The notes under the pieces were generated by a model. It saw only the letters and a program-made list of their open reading frames with translations. It did not search any database and was not told the origin of the DNA. Source: an uncultured Desulfovibrio sp. (GTDB lineage: Bacteria; Desulfobacterota; Desulfovibrionia; Desulfovibrionales; Desulfovibrionaceae). From it: 64,000 nt of DNA. This document shows positions 8,133-19,663 of this stretch, in pieces. The translations under genes and the position numbers were made by a program. Where the stretch lies: positions 29,110-93,109 of the forward strand of contig CALVHG010000003.1 in the NCBI GenBank assembly GCA_944327285.1. The letters are read 5' to 3'. How positions within the stretch are numbered: position 1 is the stretch's first letter; the number at the start of each line of letters is the position of its first letter.

Positions 8133-9581
8133 TTACTGCTCAAGCTTGCGGAGGAGCTGATCTTTGACGTTTTCCTTGCCGGGAACGGCTTTGGCCTCGA
8201 TCCAGCGGCCGAGCCGGTCGGTATCCATCAGATCGATGACCCGTATACCTTTATCTTCGCGCAGACGGAGCTCAAGCGTGCCGGGAGTGAGCAGCGTCGT
8301 GCGCAGAGCTTCGGCCAGCTGTTTGTTGCTCTCGCCGGGAAGTGCGGCGGGAATCTGAACCGCCAGCATGTCTACCATCTGGGAGATGGCTTCTTTGTTG
8401 TTAATGAGTATGGTCAGCAGCAGGGCGATACCGCCTTTGTCTTCATACCGCAGGTATGCCTTTTTGAACTGCGCGTCGAGCAGAGTCTGAATATCGTCGC
8501 CTTCAAGAGAGCGTCCGGCGACGTTGATATTGTGTTCCAGATCGATCTCAAGACGCCCTGCGTCGGCAATATCGATGGTGCCCTTATCGCGAAACAGTTC
8601 CCCCTGCTGTACGTGCTCTCCCTCTGAATTGATTCGCAGCCGTTGCAGACCGGGGGCGGAATGTATCGGAATCTCCAGTTGTTCGACACGGCTGATGGTA
8701 TGCAGGGGATTATTGCTGCGCCAGTCGAGGAAGAGACGCCGACACGCGATTGTCGTACCGTTGGAGACGAATGTGCCGTTTTCCAGCGTCATGGTCCGGT
8801 AGAGAGGCGGATTCGTCGTGAACAGGGTTTGTTCAATGTCTTCAGCGGAAATGGTTTGGGCGAACATCTTCCGGGCGAGAGTTGCCGGAACGGCAATATC
8901 CGTCAGCCGCAGCGAGCCGCTTATGCGCTGCTCCGCGTCGTCAATGATGAATTGCTTTGCCTCCATAAGAGCGGCCTGGGTTCCCACGACGCTGTCGTCC
9001 AGCGTGAGGGCTTCCATGCTTATGGGCATCGACATTGTCGACCGCAGACGCAGTTGCGAGATTTCGATGCGCCCGGCTCCGGCTTTTCCCACAAAGTCCG
9101 GCAGGGCTGGGGCGCCCCTGTTTTCCAGCAGTTCGGCAAACAGATCGGCATCCAGATAGGCATTGGAGATGGTCAGCGTTTTCAGCGTGACTTCATCCGT
9201 TGCGAATTGTCCTGAAGGCGCGAGTCCCAGCGTTATGTCCCGCGCGGTAGCGTCGCCCAGAACAACAGGACCGGATGTCGGCAGCAGGAATTGCAGAGAG
9301 GGAACGCCCCCTGCCAGCATCAGGGAAAACGTGGGACGCAGAACCAGTTCGCGGTAGCTTTGTTCGCCCCTGTCCCCGCTGAGGCGCAGGTTGGAGATGC
9401 TGATGGTGCGTTGCAGGAGCGAGACGCGCACGTCGTCGCACTGGACCTGCAATCCTGCGGCAGGTTTGTTGATGCTTTCCCGGATACGGTTTTCGAGCAT
9501 TTGCGAAACGACAAGATTGCCGCCGATGCCGCCGATAGCCAGTATGCCGATGGCAATGCCTGCGATGGCTGCTTTTTTCAT
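8133..9581 (-). CDS. AsmA-like membrane-anchored protein, paralogue 1 of 3
   Basis: The 482-residue protein begins with a membrane anchor (MKKAAIAGIAIGILAIGGIGG) and then a beta-rich exported part. The segment DDVRVSLLQRTISISNLRLSG recalls the first strands of AsmA/TamB-type proteins, and the C-terminal LRYEDKGGIA and TPGTLELRLRE pattern recurs in envelope proteins with that architecture; this is my reading, not a search result. It shares the SLLQRT block, PTSGPVVLGD and the C-terminal VPGKENVKDQLLR with the two following paralogues. A strong GGAGA ribosome site is present. Function is unknown; a role in envelope lipid handling is only a hypothesis. Confidence 0.75.
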   Translation of the reverse strand: MKKAAIAGIAIGILAIGGIGGNLVVSQMLENRIRESINKPAAGLQVQCDDVRVSLLQRTISISNLRLSGDRGEQSYRELVLRPTFSLMLAGGVPSLQFLLPTSGPVVLGDATARDITLGLAPSGQFATDEVTLKTLTISNAYLDADLFAELLENRGAPALPDFVGKAGAGRIEISQLRLRSTMSMPISMEALTLDDSVVGTQAALMEAKQFIIDDAEQRISGSLRLTDIAVPATLARKMFAQTISAEDIEQTLFTTNPPLYRTMTLENGTFVSNGTTIACRRLFLDWRSNNPLHTISRVEQLEIPIHSAPGLQRLRINSEGEHVQQGELFRDKGTIDIADAGRLEIDLEHNINVAGRSLEGDDIQTLLDAQFKKAYLRYEDKGGIALLLTILINNKEAISQMVDMLAVQIPAALPGESNKQLAEALRTTLLTPGTLELRLREDKGIRVIDLMDTDRLGRWIEAKAVPGKENVKDQLLRKLEQ

Positions 9582-9621
9582 GGTGTCTCCTTGAGCGGGG
9601 GAGAGGGATTTGCGCGGCGTT

Positions 9622-11106
9622 TTACTGCGCCTGCACGCGAAGAATCTGATCCTTGACGTTTTCCTTGCCGGGAACGGCGGAAGCCTCGATCTTGCGTCCG
9701 ATATTCTCGATGTCGGTCAGGTCGAGCACCGTCATCCCCATGCCGTCGCGCAGGCGGAGTTCCAGCGTGCCGGGGGTAATCAGCATTGTGTGCAGAGCTT
9801 CGACCAGCGGCCTGTTGGTTTCGCCGGGGAGCGCCGCGGGAATCTGGGCCGCCAGCATGTCCACCTGGGGAAGCGCCTGCTTGTTGGGAATAACCGTGGC
9901 CAGCATCCGGGCGATGCCGCCCTTGTCTTCATAGCGCAGACTGCCCTTCTTGATCTGTGCGCCGAGCAGAGACAGAGCGTTCGTCTCCTCAAGAGACAGC
10001 CGGGAGGCATTAATATTGTGCTCCATATCCATATCGAAGTGACCAATCCCGGCAACGTCAAGGCTGACCTTGTCCCGGAACACGTCAAAGTCAAAGCTGG
10101 CCATGTCGCCCTGCTGCATATGTTCCCCGGTTCCATTGATAAGCAGCCGCTTGAGTCCGGGAATTCTCAGCCGCCCGGTTGCGGGAATATCCAGCTGCTC
10201 GATGCTGACGATGGAATGCAAAGGGGTATTGCTGCGCCAGTCGTGGGAGAGTCGCCGATATTCGACGGTCATGTGGTTGGCGAATATCGTGCCATCTTCC
10301 AGCGTCATGGTCCGGTAGAGAGGCTGCTCCGTTCTCGTAAGGACCTGTTCAAGCTCGTTGGGCGTGAGGGCATTGGACAGGAGGATTCGGGCAAGCCTCG
10401 GAGGAACAGCAATATCCGTCAGACGCAGGAGCGCGCCGCGCACACCTGCGTTTTGCTTCGTATCGATAATCTCAAACTTTTTTACCTCGACAAGGCCGGC
10501 CTTAGTGCCGACGACAATATCCCCCAGCGCGAGGCTTTCCACGGTTACGGGGTCGGACTCTGCCGCCTGCAGCCGCAGCTGCGTGGCCTCAATGCGACTG
10601 GCGCCGGCTTTTTCTATAAGGTCCTGCACAGTCGGCTTGACTTTTTTTTGCAGCAACTCGGCAAACAGAGCGGCATCCAGATAGGCATCGGAGATGGACA
10701 GCGTTTTCAGCGTGCCTTCCGCCGGTGCGGCATCTTTGAAAGGAGCGGAATGCAGGCGCACATCCTGCGCGGTCATATCGCCCAGCGTAAGAGGACCGGA
10801 CGTCGGCAGCAGAGAGTGCAGGGAGGGAATGCTCCCTGCCAGCATCAGGGAAAAGGAGGGGCGCAGCACCAGTTCGCGGCAGCTATGCTCCCCCTCAGGC
10901 CCGTTGAGCCGCAGGTTGGAGAGGCTGACCGTGCGTTGCAGGAGCGAGACGCGCACGTTGTCGCACTGTGCCTGTATCCCGGAAGGAGGATTGGCGAAGC
11001 TGTCCCGGATGCGGTTTTCGAGCATCTGCGAAACAACAAAATTACCGCCGATGCCGCCGATGGCCAGCGCGCCGATAACGATTCCTGTGATGGCTGCCTT
11101 TTTCAT
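9622..11106 (-). CDS. AsmA-like membrane-anchored protein, paralogue 2 of 3
   Basis: This 494-residue paralogue has the same plan: anchor MKKAAITGIVIGALAIGGIGG, then NVRVSLLQRTVSLSNLRLNG, PTSGPLTLGD, LRYEDKGGIARML, TPGTLELRLRD and VPGKENVKDQILR near the end. It is visibly closer to paralogue 1 than to paralogue 3, suggesting the most recent duplication was between 1 and 2. It is 40 bp upstream of paralogue 1 and preceded by a GGAGATACC ribosome site. No catalytic motif was recognised. The conserved blocks lie at both ends with a divergent middle. Confidence 0.75.
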   Translation of the reverse strand: MKKAAITGIVIGALAIGGIGGNFVVSQMLENRIRDSFANPPSGIQAQCDNVRVSLLQRTVSLSNLRLNGPEGEHSCRELVLRPSFSLMLAGSIPSLHSLLPTSGPLTLGDMTAQDVRLHSAPFKDAAPAEGTLKTLSISDAYLDAALFAELLQKKVKPTVQDLIEKAGASRIEATQLRLQAAESDPVTVESLALGDIVVGTKAGLVEVKKFEIIDTKQNAGVRGALLRLTDIAVPPRLARILLSNALTPNELEQVLTRTEQPLYRTMTLEDGTIFANHMTVEYRRLSHDWRSNTPLHSIVSIEQLDIPATGRLRIPGLKRLLINGTGEHMQQGDMASFDFDVFRDKVSLDVAGIGHFDMDMEHNINASRLSLEETNALSLLGAQIKKGSLRYEDKGGIARMLATVIPNKQALPQVDMLAAQIPAALPGETNRPLVEALHTMLITPGTLELRLRDGMGMTVLDLTDIENIGRKIEASAVPGKENVKDQILRVQAQ

Positions 11107-11137
11107 GGTATCTCCTTTTATGATAAGGGGCCGGTTT

Positions 11138-12652
11138 TTATTGAGTCTGCAGACGGCGAATTTGATCCGCGACGGTTTCCTTGCCGGGAACGGCGGAAAC
11201 TTCGATTTTGCGTCCGATCCTGTCGATGTCCGCCAGAAGTTCGGGCACTGTTATTTTCATGCCTTCCCGCAGACGGACGTCCAGGGTGCCGGGGGTGCGC
11301 AGGGTCGTGCGCAGGGCTTCGATCAGCGGTTTATTGGCTTCATCGGGAAGCAGCGCGGAAAGTTGCGCCGTCAGCATGTCGAGCTGGCGGAGAGATTCTG
11401 TCGGGTGTTCTTGTCCGGCCAGTATCCGGGCGATACCGCCTCTGTCTTCGTAGCGCATGCAGGCCTTTTTGAATTGCGCGCCGAGCAGAGTCTGCAGATC
11501 GGCATCCGGAGACAGAATATCCGCGTCCGCAGTATATTCCAGATCGGCTGTTATATGCCCCATGTCGTCGACAGCAAGGGAGACGTTTTCCCTGGACAGG
11601 TTGTTGTTCCGGGTATGCTCCCAGGTGCAATCAAGAAACAGTTTGTCCATGCCCGTGATATTCGGCAGCTCGCCGAACAACAGGAGCGGCGGAATGTACA
11701 GGCGTTCTATTTGCAGAACGCCTTTTCGCATATCCGGGGCAACTTCCGAAAATACGCGTTTGACCCTGCAAGGGGTGGGATCGCCATAGGCAAAGGAGAG
11801 CGTGCCGTTCTCCAGTGCCACATTGCGGTAGAGTGTATGTTTTGCCGCCGCGTTTGCAATTGCCCGTTCCAGACCGGCAGGGAAAAACGGCATGTCGGCA
11901 ATAACTGTTTCCAGAATGTTTGGCGGGATGGCGATATCCGTCAGGCGCAGAAGCGAGCAGCTTTTGTTCATGCCTTCCGACGCGTCCGCAATGCTGAATT
12001 CTTCGGCTTCACAAAGCGCTATGCTGAAGTCCGTGAGGACATCGTTCAGGCGGAGTTTTTTTATTTCCAGACCGCAAAGATTCGGCTGTCGCAGACATAG
12101 GGATGTGGCGGCGATGCGGGCGGCCCCCGCCCGTCCGACAAGGTCCTGAAAGGCGATTTTTTCTCCGTTCAGAAGTTTGCTGAGGAGAGAGGCGTCCAGC
12201 TGCATATCGAGAAAGGACAGCGCCGCCGCGCCGGTTTCGAGACGGGATGTCGGTCCCCCCGGCGTCAGGGGGGCTATTTCCCGAATGACGTGCCCCGTAA
12301 TGTCCTGTGCTTCCACAGCGCCCAGGATGACAGGGCCGGACGTCGGCAGGAGGGAGCGCAGGGGAGGAAGGGCGGTTGCCAGCATCAGGGAAAAGGCAGG
12401 GCGCAGCGTCAGTTCGCGGCAACGCTGCACGCCTTTCCCGCCGCTGAGGCGCAGATTGGAAATGGTAACGGTGCGTTGCAGGAGCGAGATGCGAACGTCG
12501 TCGCATGCCGCCCGGTCATAGCCAGGCAGGGCAAACCGGGCTATCTCGTCGCGGATGCGTTGTTCGGCGCTGTTCAAAAAAGCAAGGCCGCCTCCAATAC
12601 CGCCGAAAGCCAGGATACCGATGACGATACCCGCAACAACGCCTTTTTTCAT
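11138..12652 (-). CDS. AsmA-like membrane-anchored protein, paralogue 3 of 3
   Basis: The most divergent of the three (504 residues) starts MKKGVVAGIVIGILAFGGIGG and retains DDVRISLLQRTVTISNLRLSG, PTSGPVILGA, MRYEDRGGIARIL, TPGTLDVRLRE and VPGKETVADQIRRLQ. It contains extra cysteines in the middle (for example RLTDIA preceded by NKSCSLL) absent from the other two. Its ATG overlaps the TGA of the DUF1992 gene (ATGA), so translation is probably coupled, and a GGAGGAAAGG site precedes it. It opens the triplet in transcription order. Function is unknown. Confidence 0.75.
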   Translation of the reverse strand: MKKGVVAGIVIGILAFGGIGGGLAFLNSAEQRIRDEIARFALPGYDRAACDDVRISLLQRTVTISNLRLSGGKGVQRCRELTLRPAFSLMLATALPPLRSLLPTSGPVILGAVEAQDITGHVIREIAPLTPGGPTSRLETGAAALSFLDMQLDASLLSKLLNGEKIAFQDLVGRAGAARIAATSLCLRQPNLCGLEIKKLRLNDVLTDFSIALCEAEEFSIADASEGMNKSCSLLRLTDIAIPPNILETVIADMPFFPAGLERAIANAAAKHTLYRNVALENGTLSFAYGDPTPCRVKRVFSEVAPDMRKGVLQIERLYIPPLLLFGELPNITGMDKLFLDCTWEHTRNNNLSRENVSLAVDDMGHITADLEYTADADILSPDADLQTLLGAQFKKACMRYEDRGGIARILAGQEHPTESLRQLDMLTAQLSALLPDEANKPLIEALRTTLRTPGTLDVRLREGMKITVPELLADIDRIGRKIEVSAVPGKETVADQIRRLQTQ

Positions 12653-13075
12653 GCCTTTCCTCCTGAGATGCGCTGCGGGGACGGTGTTTCCTCGTGCGCG
12701 GCCTGTAATTTATCCAGAAGGCGATCATAATAAGGATCGTCTTCTTCCAGATGCAGGGGGCGCTGATAGCGCATTTTGGCCCGGACAACCAGAAAGCGGA
12801 GCCGCTGCATGTGGCGGACACGCTCGCGTTCATCCTGACAGTGTTCCAGCAGATCCACAACCGTATTGATTTCTTTGCGATCCGCCAGTTCCGGCGGCAG
12901 ACAGCCGGCATTTTTCAGCACTTTGTAGGCCATGCGCAGTTCTTCGGGCACGGCGCTGTCGTCTTCCAGCTGAAGGGGCCTGCCCATGCCGGGGAGATTA
13001 TCGAAATCGCCGCGGTCCTGCGCTTCGGCAATCCGGCGTTCGGCAATGCTCTGAATGACGGACCAGGGATTGGCT

Positions 13076-13083
<8 letters not shown>
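12649..13083 (-). CDS. DUF1992 (DNAJC28-like conserved region) protein
   Basis: The 144-residue protein matches DUF1992, found alone in bacteria and in eukaryotic DNAJC28: IAERRIAEAQDRGDFDNLPGMGRPLQLEDD followed by VPEELRMAYKVLKNAGCLPPEL. There is no J domain. The start is GTG 13083, overlapping the end of mutS by eight bases, and the stop overlaps paralogue 3 of the AsmA-like genes. The second half is rich in charged residues and probably helical. Function is unknown. Confidence 0.88.
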
Positions 13084-15871
<2,788 letters not shown>

Positions 15872-15907
15872 AGGCTGGGCGTGGGGCAGAGGTTGGAAAA
15901 AGAGGAA

Positions 15908-15959
15908 GGAAAAGCGGCGTCTTTGTGGGGGCGCATGCCCGCCAGCAAAAACGCCGCTT
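15908..15959 (-). terminator. Terminator after the LapA-domain gene
   Basis: On the minus strand AAGCGGCGTTTTTG pairs with a downstream CTTTG-less-one-mismatch arm ending ACGCCGCTT, with an inner GGGCATGCGCCC-type stem, followed by TTTTCC. It separates the HIT-LapA unit from mutS. Confidence 0.55.
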
Positions 15960-15982
15960 GAAAACAGGATGACAGAGCGCTG

Positions 15983-16471
15983 TTAGCGGTTGTCGGGATC
16001 GGGGACCAGTTCTTCGGTAGCCATGGGCGCCGCGGCAGCAGGAGCGGCAGCGGCGGCCTGCCGGGGAGCTTCCGCCGGAGCGGCGACGGCTTCGATAGCG
16101 GGAGCTTCCTTCTTTTCTTCCTTGGCGGCCTTGGCCCGGATAAGGGCTTCCCGCTTGTCCTGGGTGGCGATCGCCTTCTGCGCCTTGAGCAGTTCCTTTT
16201 CAAGGCTGCGCACACGCCACTTACTTGTCATAAGGCGTGTGGACATGGTGACCTTGTTCCACCAGAAGAAACAGGTCGCCAGCACCGCGCCCACCACAAA
16301 GGCGCTTGCCACTACAAAGTAGAGCGGCAGGGAGATGGACGACATGGGCGGAACAAAGAAGAGGTTGAGCGTAAGCACCATCTCCTGGGAAAGGGGCTTC
16401 TGGTTCTGGAAGAAGAAGACCAGTGCCAGGAAGATGAGAAGAACCATCAGCAGCACTTTGATGTAGCGCAT
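15983..16471 (-). CDS. LapA-domain (DUF1049) membrane protein
   Basis: The 162-residue protein has two membrane segments (about residues 4-21 and 47-69) in the arrangement of the LapA/YciS family, with FFFQNQKPLSQEMVLTLNLFF between them. A charged, probably coiled-coil segment follows (LEKELLKAQKAIATQDKREALIRAKAAKEEKK), then an Ala/Pro-rich tail. Family members include an E. coli protein that helps control LPS assembly, but the link here is by family only. A GAGGAGG ribosome site precedes the ATG. It is 15 bp after the HIT gene. Confidence 0.85.
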   Translation of the reverse strand: MRYIKVLLMVLLIFLALVFFFQNQKPLSQEMVLTLNLFFVPPMSSISLPLYFVVASAFVVGAVLATCFFWWNKVTMSTRLMTSKWRVRSLEKELLKAQKAIATQDKREALIRAKAAKEEKKEAPAIEAVAAPAEAPRQAAAAAPAAAAPMATEELVPDPDNR

Positions 16472-16486
16472 GTGAACCTCCTCGCG

Positions 16487-16990
16487 CTAGGAATGGGCGT
16501 TGTGCTTGAAAGCCTCGCGAAACAACGGGGTGAGCGCGTCGTAGGTCTCCAGCAGATGCTGCGGTATGGTGCGCACCTCATCCAGAACCGCCATAAAGGA
16601 GGAATCGCCGTTCCAGCGCGGGACGAGATGAAAGTGCAGATGCTCCCTGATGCCCGCGCCGGCGGCTTCTCCCTGATTGAGACCGACGTTGATGCCTTCG
16701 CAGTGAAAGTGCTCCTGAAGGATCGGCATGCAGGTTTGCATGATGTCCATAACGTCATGCGCTTCTTCCCGGGTCAGATCGGCCAGCGCCATGACGTGCC
16801 TGTAAGGGCAGACAAGGAGATGGCCGTTAGCGTAGGGAAATTTGTTCATGACCACGAATGCGTGGGCCCCCCTGTGCAGGATCAGGCGTTCCCGGTCTTC
16901 CTCTTGTCCCTCAGGAAGGCAGAAAACGCAGCTGTCCGGCTTGGGGCCCAGAATATACTGTATGCGCCACGGCGCCCAAAGTTGTTTCAT
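16487..16990 (-). CDS. HIT-family nucleotide hydrolase/transferase
   Basis: HIT proteins hydrolyse or transfer nucleotides through a catalytic histidine triad, here HLHFHLVPRW near residue 120. The N-terminus MKQLWAPWRIQYI and the CVFCLP zinc-type pair match the subgroup related to AP4A phosphorylases. The start at 16990 gives 167 residues; ATG 17002 is also possible and neither has a good ribosome site. Substrate in vivo is not known. It is transcribed together with the LapA-domain gene. Confidence 0.9.
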   Translation of the reverse strand: MKQLWAPWRIQYILGPKPDSCVFCLPEGQEEDRERLILHRGAHAFVVMNKFPYANGHLLVCPYRHVMALADLTREEAHDVMDIMQTCMPILQEHFHCEGINVGLNQGEAAGAGIREHLHFHLVPRWNGDSSFMAVLDEVRTIPQHLLETYDALTPLFREAFKHNAHS

Positions 16991-17111
16991 GGCATTGACC
17001 ATACACGGGTTCAAAATTGAGGGCAAGGGCAAGAAAGACACTCCGCCTCTTTTGCAGTCCTTGCGGGGAGGCTGTTTGCCCGGACATAATGAAAGGTGCG
17101 TGCCGGGCGGC

Positions 17112-17153
17112 AAAAAGGGGTGAAACCGCCTGCTTTCGGTGATTCCACCCCTT
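17112..17153 (-). terminator. Terminator after glpC
   Basis: AAGGGGTG and CACCCCTT form the outer stem on the minus strand, with an inner ACCG/CGGT pairing, and TTTTTG follows. It lies 19 bp after the glpC stop and closes the glpABC transcript. Confidence 0.65.
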
Positions 17154-17171
17154 GCGATGGCAGATGCCGCG

Positions 17172-18374
17172 TTATGCCGTCTTTTCCAGCGTGCGCCGCA
17201 GCAGCGTAACCGGGTGCACGCTCGGCTTGCGGGTTCCGTGCGTCAGCTGGAGGCGGCAGGTGCCGCATTCCGAGCTGGACAGGTTGGCGCCGCTGCGCCG
17301 GACTTTGTCAAAGAGGGGAGCGCCCACTTCCATGCCGATAGCGTATTTTTCCTTTTTGAAGCCGTAGCTGCCGGAAATGCCGCAGCAGCCCGCGTCGGCA
17401 TTTTCAACATGAATATTGGGGAGCTGTCGCAGCAGCTCGTAACCCGGCAGACCGCCGCCCTGGGCCCGCAGATGGCAGGGAGCATGATAGACGACGCGTT
17501 CGGTAAAGTCGCTTTGCGGATCGAGCGAGAGCTCGCCGCGTTCGACGCAGTCCAGCAGGAAAGCCTGGGCGTCCAGCACATGGGGCGCGCAGGTCTGCGC
17601 AAGGTCCGGGAAGAATTCCGGCACATCCTGGTTGAGCATGAGCACGCAGCTTGGGCAGGAAGAGATGACGGGAATGCCCTGTTCCTGCATGCGCCGCATG
17701 GCACGCAGATTGCGTTTGGCGTTGGCTTTGGCGTCGTTGGCAAAGCCGTTGGCAATCATGGGCAGGCCGCAGCAGGAGAATTCCCTGGGAATAATCACTT
17801 CGTAGCCCGCGCGATTGAGGAGCCAGACAAGGTCAAAGCCGGTCTGCGGATCATAGATGTCTATGAAGCAGCCCGGAAAAAGGGCAACCTTGCGGGGCTG
17901 CATGCCCTGATAGATGCCGGCCAGCCGATCCCGGAAGCGCGCGGGCGCAAAGGCGGGCAGGGGAGCTTCGGCGGCAATGCCGATCTTGTCCAGCACCTTG
18001 CGCGTCAGCGGGTTGAGCATGCCGAAGTTCTTGAGTCCGGCAGGCAGAGGGCGCAGCAGTTTTGCCAGCAGTTCGCCGTGCCCCAGCACCCAGTCGCGCA
18101 GGGCGGGCTTGTGCGTGCGACAGTAGTCGGCGCGGGCCATCATGTTGAAGGTGGAAACCGGCACGCCGTGCGGGCAGGAAATATCGCAGTTCTTGCAGTT
18201 GGAGCAGTAGTGCAGCGATTTTTCCTCGTCCAGCCCCAGCAGGCGGAAACGTTCGTAGGCCGGGCCGATGAGGCGCGGCCCCAGATAGTTGGGCGTTGCC
18301 CGGGCTACGGGGCAGTTGACCACGCAGGTGGTGCAGGCAATGCAGGCATCCGGTGTGGGATGATGTGTGCTCAT
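17172..18374 (-). CDS. glpC: Anaerobic glycerol-3-phosphate dehydrogenase subunit C
   Basis: GlpC is the iron-sulfur subunit that links GlpAB to the membrane quinone pool. The N-terminus has two 4Fe-4S motifs (CIACTTCVVNCP and CSNCKNCDISCP) and the rest carries two CCG domains (SCCGLPMI and GCCGISGSYG), as in GlpC and HdrB-type proteins. The ATG at 18374 is preceded by GGGGA and gives 400 residues; the frame extends to 18401 without support. It follows glpB by 11 bp and is the last gene of the operon. Confidence 0.95.
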   Translation of the reverse strand: MSTHHPTPDACIACTTCVVNCPVARATPNYLGPRLIGPAYERFRLLGLDEEKSLHYCSNCKNCDISCPHGVPVSTFNMMARADYCRTHKPALRDWVLGHGELLAKLLRPLPAGLKNFGMLNPLTRKVLDKIGIAAEAPLPAFAPARFRDRLAGIYQGMQPRKVALFPGCFIDIYDPQTGFDLVWLLNRAGYEVIIPREFSCCGLPMIANGFANDAKANAKRNLRAMRRMQEQGIPVISSCPSCVLMLNQDVPEFFPDLAQTCAPHVLDAQAFLLDCVERGELSLDPQSDFTERVVYHAPCHLRAQGGGLPGYELLRQLPNIHVENADAGCCGISGSYGFKKEKYAIGMEVGAPLFDKVRRSGANLSSSECGTCRLQLTHGTRKPSVHPVTLLRRTLEKTA

Positions 18375-18385
18375 GACAAAGTCCC

Positions 18386-19663
18386 CTAGCATTGGGCGCA
18401 CGCGGACAGGGCGGCGCGCCAGGCGGTGGCGACGGCGACGCCGTTACCGCTTTTTTCCGAAGCGAAATCATAGCCGCCCACAGAGCGGCCGGCGAAAAAG
18501 ACATTGTTCAGCGCGGGCGCGCCGTCGATGCGCAGCGGCGACATGGCCGCGTTGACCATGACCCCGGCCGAGGCAAAGGCGTGGTTGCCGAAGATGTTCT
18601 GATCGGACCAGTCCTCCGGCCGCGCGGGCAGGAGAGAGCCGTCCGCCTGGAGCACAGGCAGGCCGAAAACGGCCTCCCGCGCTTCTCCGGGGGAGGAAAG
18701 GAAGCCGCCGCCCATAAAGCCGCCCGTGGCCATGACAAAGGCTTTGGCGGCAAAGCGACGCCGGCCGCAGGCTGTTTCCGCCACAAGCGCGGCGCAGCGC
18801 TTTCCGTCGCACTCGGCCTCCGTAACAAGGGCGTTTTCCACCATATCCACGTCGCGCGCCTGCAATTCGTTTTTCAGCGCCGTATACAGGCGCAGACCGC
18901 CCACGCCCGGAGGGAGGGTCGGCATTTCTACCAGCGGCACGGGGGCGGCCGCCGCAACGGCTTCCCATGCGGCGTTGCTGAGACCGCAGACAGGAGGAAG
19001 CAGCACCACGTCCGCAGGCGTTGCGCGAAGGGCATTCCGCAGTCCGGCCGCCAGCCAGGCGGTGCCTTCGGGGCTTTCCACATAGCGGGCGATATCCAGC
19101 GGCGAGAGGTTGCGATGCGCGCCGGGAATGGGATTTTCCAGATGCGCCTCGTGCCAGGCGATATTGGCAAGATGCGGATAGCGGCGCAGCTGCGCCGTGA
19201 CCAGCGCCGGATGGCTGTCCTTGAGGCCTTCGACGCTGACGACAAGAGCCGATGCCGCCGTTTCCAGCAGTTCGCCCCGGCAGGAGGGCAGCGTCAGACA
19301 GGTTGGTTTGAGCGTGCCGAGAATGGTCGGCACGCGGCGGTTGCCGTTAGCGGCCGCTTCCAGGGGCGCGCCATGCCGGGCGCAGACAGCGCTCAGCATC
19401 TTGAGAGCCTCTTCCACCCCTTCTCTGCCCACAAGGCGATAGGGGTGCCGTTCCGGCAGGGCATCCAGAGCATCCAGAGGCTGTCCCTCCACTGCCTGAC
19501 CATTGACGTAGCCGAGCACGTCCACGCAGCCGCTGCCGATATTCAGCGAACCGCAGCCGCGGGAAAGCAGCGTGACGCGCTTGCCCTGTTCGCTGGCGAC
19601 GATGGCGGCCATGAGTCCGGCCATGCCGGAGCCGACGACGAGAATATCAGTTGTTCTGCTCAC
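18386..19663 (-). CDS. glpB: Anaerobic glycerol-3-phosphate dehydrogenase subunit B
   Basis: GlpB is the FMN/FAD-type flavoprotein subunit of the anaerobic enzyme. The dinucleotide-binding start TTDILVVGSGMAGLMAAIVASEQG and the C-terminal FVMATGGFMGGG and FAGRSVGGYDF segments match it. I chose GTG 19663, which has GGAG six bases upstream and overlaps glpA by 17 bp; ATG 19675 is the alternative. The overlap implies coupled translation with glpA. The length of 425 residues is normal. Confidence 0.92.
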   Translation of the reverse strand: MSRTTDILVVGSGMAGLMAAIVASEQGKRVTLLSRGCGSLNIGSGCVDVLGYVNGQAVEGQPLDALDALPERHPYRLVGREGVEEALKMLSAVCARHGAPLEAAANGNRRVPTILGTLKPTCLTLPSCRGELLETAASALVVSVEGLKDSHPALVTAQLRRYPHLANIAWHEAHLENPIPGAHRNLSPLDIARYVESPEGTAWLAAGLRNALRATPADVVLLPPVCGLSNAAWEAVAAAAPVPLVEMPTLPPGVGGLRLYTALKNELQARDVDMVENALVTEAECDGKRCAALVAETACGRRRFAAKAFVMATGGFMGGGFLSSPGEAREAVFGLPVLQADGSLLPARPEDWSDQNIFGNHAFASAGVMVNAAMSPLRIDGAPALNNVFFAGRSVGGYDFASEKSGNGVAVATAWRAALSACAQC

